Below, one piece after another: positions 12,923 to 13,062 of a stretch of 13,062 nt of DNA. The DNA is from an uncultured Actinomycetes bacterium (GTDB lineage: Bacteria; Actinomycetota; Actinomycetes; Nanopelagicales; Nanopelagicaceae). The stretch covers positions 1-13,062 of the forward strand of contig CALMBJ010000159.1 in assembly GCA_937860175.1 (NCBI GenBank), in the 5' to 3' direction. Below the pieces are notes generated by a model. It did no database searches, was not told the DNA's origin, and saw nothing but the letters and a program-made list of their open reading frames with translations. Within the stretch, counting starts at the first letter, position 1, and every line of letters starts with the position of its first letter. A program made the translations under genes and the position numbers.

Positions 12923-13016
12923 ATGAGCGAAATCTTTGATGCGTCAGAAGTCAATATTGAACAGCTTGTAGATACCGACCCTACCGAGTCAGCTGAATGG
13001 CGAGCCTCCTTTGATG
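12923..13016 (+). CDS. aceE: Pyruvate dehydrogenase E1 (AceE), N-terminal fragment
   Basis: About 31 genuine codons are present, beginning MSEIFDASEVNIEQLVDTDP and continuing TESAEWRASFDA. The DTDPxExAEWxxSFD pattern matches the N-terminus of the homodimeric E1 of actinobacterial pyruvate dehydrogenase, which decarboxylates pyruvate with thiamine diphosphate and passes the acetyl group to E2. The gene order DUF3052/ahpE divergent from aceE agrees with mycobacteria. From 13017 on the sequence is sequencing adapter, so the reading frame to the window end is artificial and the true C-terminal part is missing from this contig end. Confidence 0.78.
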
Positions 13017-13062
13017 CTGTCTCTTATACACATCTGACGCTGCCGACGATCTACTCTGTGTA
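13017..13062 (+). other. Nextera transposon adapter left on the contig end (artefact)
   Basis: 13017-13035 is the 19-base Tn5 mosaic end CTGTCTCTTATACACATCT. 13036-13049 (GACGCTGCCGACGA) completes the Nextera read-1 side adapter in reverse complement. 13050-13057 (TCTACTCT) is in the index position and is the reverse complement of AGAGTAGA, an i5 index as I remember the kit list. GTGTA (13058-13062) begins the P5-side primer. It translates to the well-known false peptide SYTHLTLPT. This is not biological. Confidence 0.97.

Noticed and set aside
12923..13062. Open reading frame running to the window end with SYTHLTLPTIYSV
   Set aside because: The peptide is the translation of Nextera adapter, so only the part up to about 13016 is kept as aceE.
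1..13062. CRISPR array, insertion sequence, integrase, toxin-antitoxin or phage genes
   Set aside because: No regularly spaced repeats, transposase or integrase motifs, or small toxin-like gene pairs were found on either strand.

Overview
The window looks like a stretch of a small, streamlined actinobacterial chromosome of moderate GC (roughly 45-50% by hand count on sample lines). Actinobacterial markers are a DUF3052 gene next to an AhpE-type peroxiredoxin and a homodimeric-type aceE (the order of the Mycobacterium tuberculosis Rv2238c-Rv2241 neighbourhood), and a C4 zinc-ribbon gene followed by an RNase HI/histidine-phosphatase fusion (compare Rv2229c-Rv2228c). Intergenic spaces are very short and several genes appear leaderless. 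Together these suggest a freshwater acI/Nanopelagicales-like actinobacterium; that placement is inference.

Layout. 1-1533 (+): the 3' end of tldD overlapping a complete tldE/pmbA. 1563-2573 (-): a TerC-family metal exporter, read from a promoter and a yybP-ykoY-type (manganese) riboswitch at about 2590-2750. 2815-4395 (+): a gamma-glutamyltransferase-like Ntn hydrolase. 4411-5751 (-) and 5808-7241 (+): a divergent pair, 4-aminobutyrate aminotransferase and an Orn/Lys/Arg decarboxylase, plausibly a polyamine/amino-acid catabolic module. 7243-9054 (-): zinc-ribbon coiled-coil protein and RNase HI/phosphatase fusion, abutting TAA-GTG, preceded by a 9-bp inverted repeat that covers the Shine-Dalgarno. 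9168-10291 (-): a DUF4442 hotdog protein and a vitamin K epoxide reductase (VKOR) family protein. 10369-10995 (+): a HEAT-repeat protein. 11001-11786 (-): a GNAT acetyltransferase. 11835-11906 (-): tRNA-Val(UAC). 11960-12817 (-): DUF3052 and ahpE. 12923 onward (+): the start of aceE.

Two things stand out. First, the 3' end of the tRNA-Val gene is duplicated as a perfect 20-bp direct repeat 871 bp away, inside the 3' end of the HEAT gene. The segment between holds only the AT-richer GNAT gene. This is the geometry of an integration event at a tRNA 3' end (attL/attR), although no integrase is present. Second, the last 46 bases (13017-13062) are not genomic. They match the Nextera transposon mosaic end and read-adapter sequence, followed by an index-like octamer and the first bases of the P5-side primer, so the aceE reading frame is artificial beyond about residue 32.

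Regulatory signals visible by eye are the Mn riboswitch before terC, TANNNT boxes 6-7 bases before the ATG of four genes (leaderless geometry), and several short hairpins. No CRISPR array, insertion sequence, rRNA or replication origin was seen.
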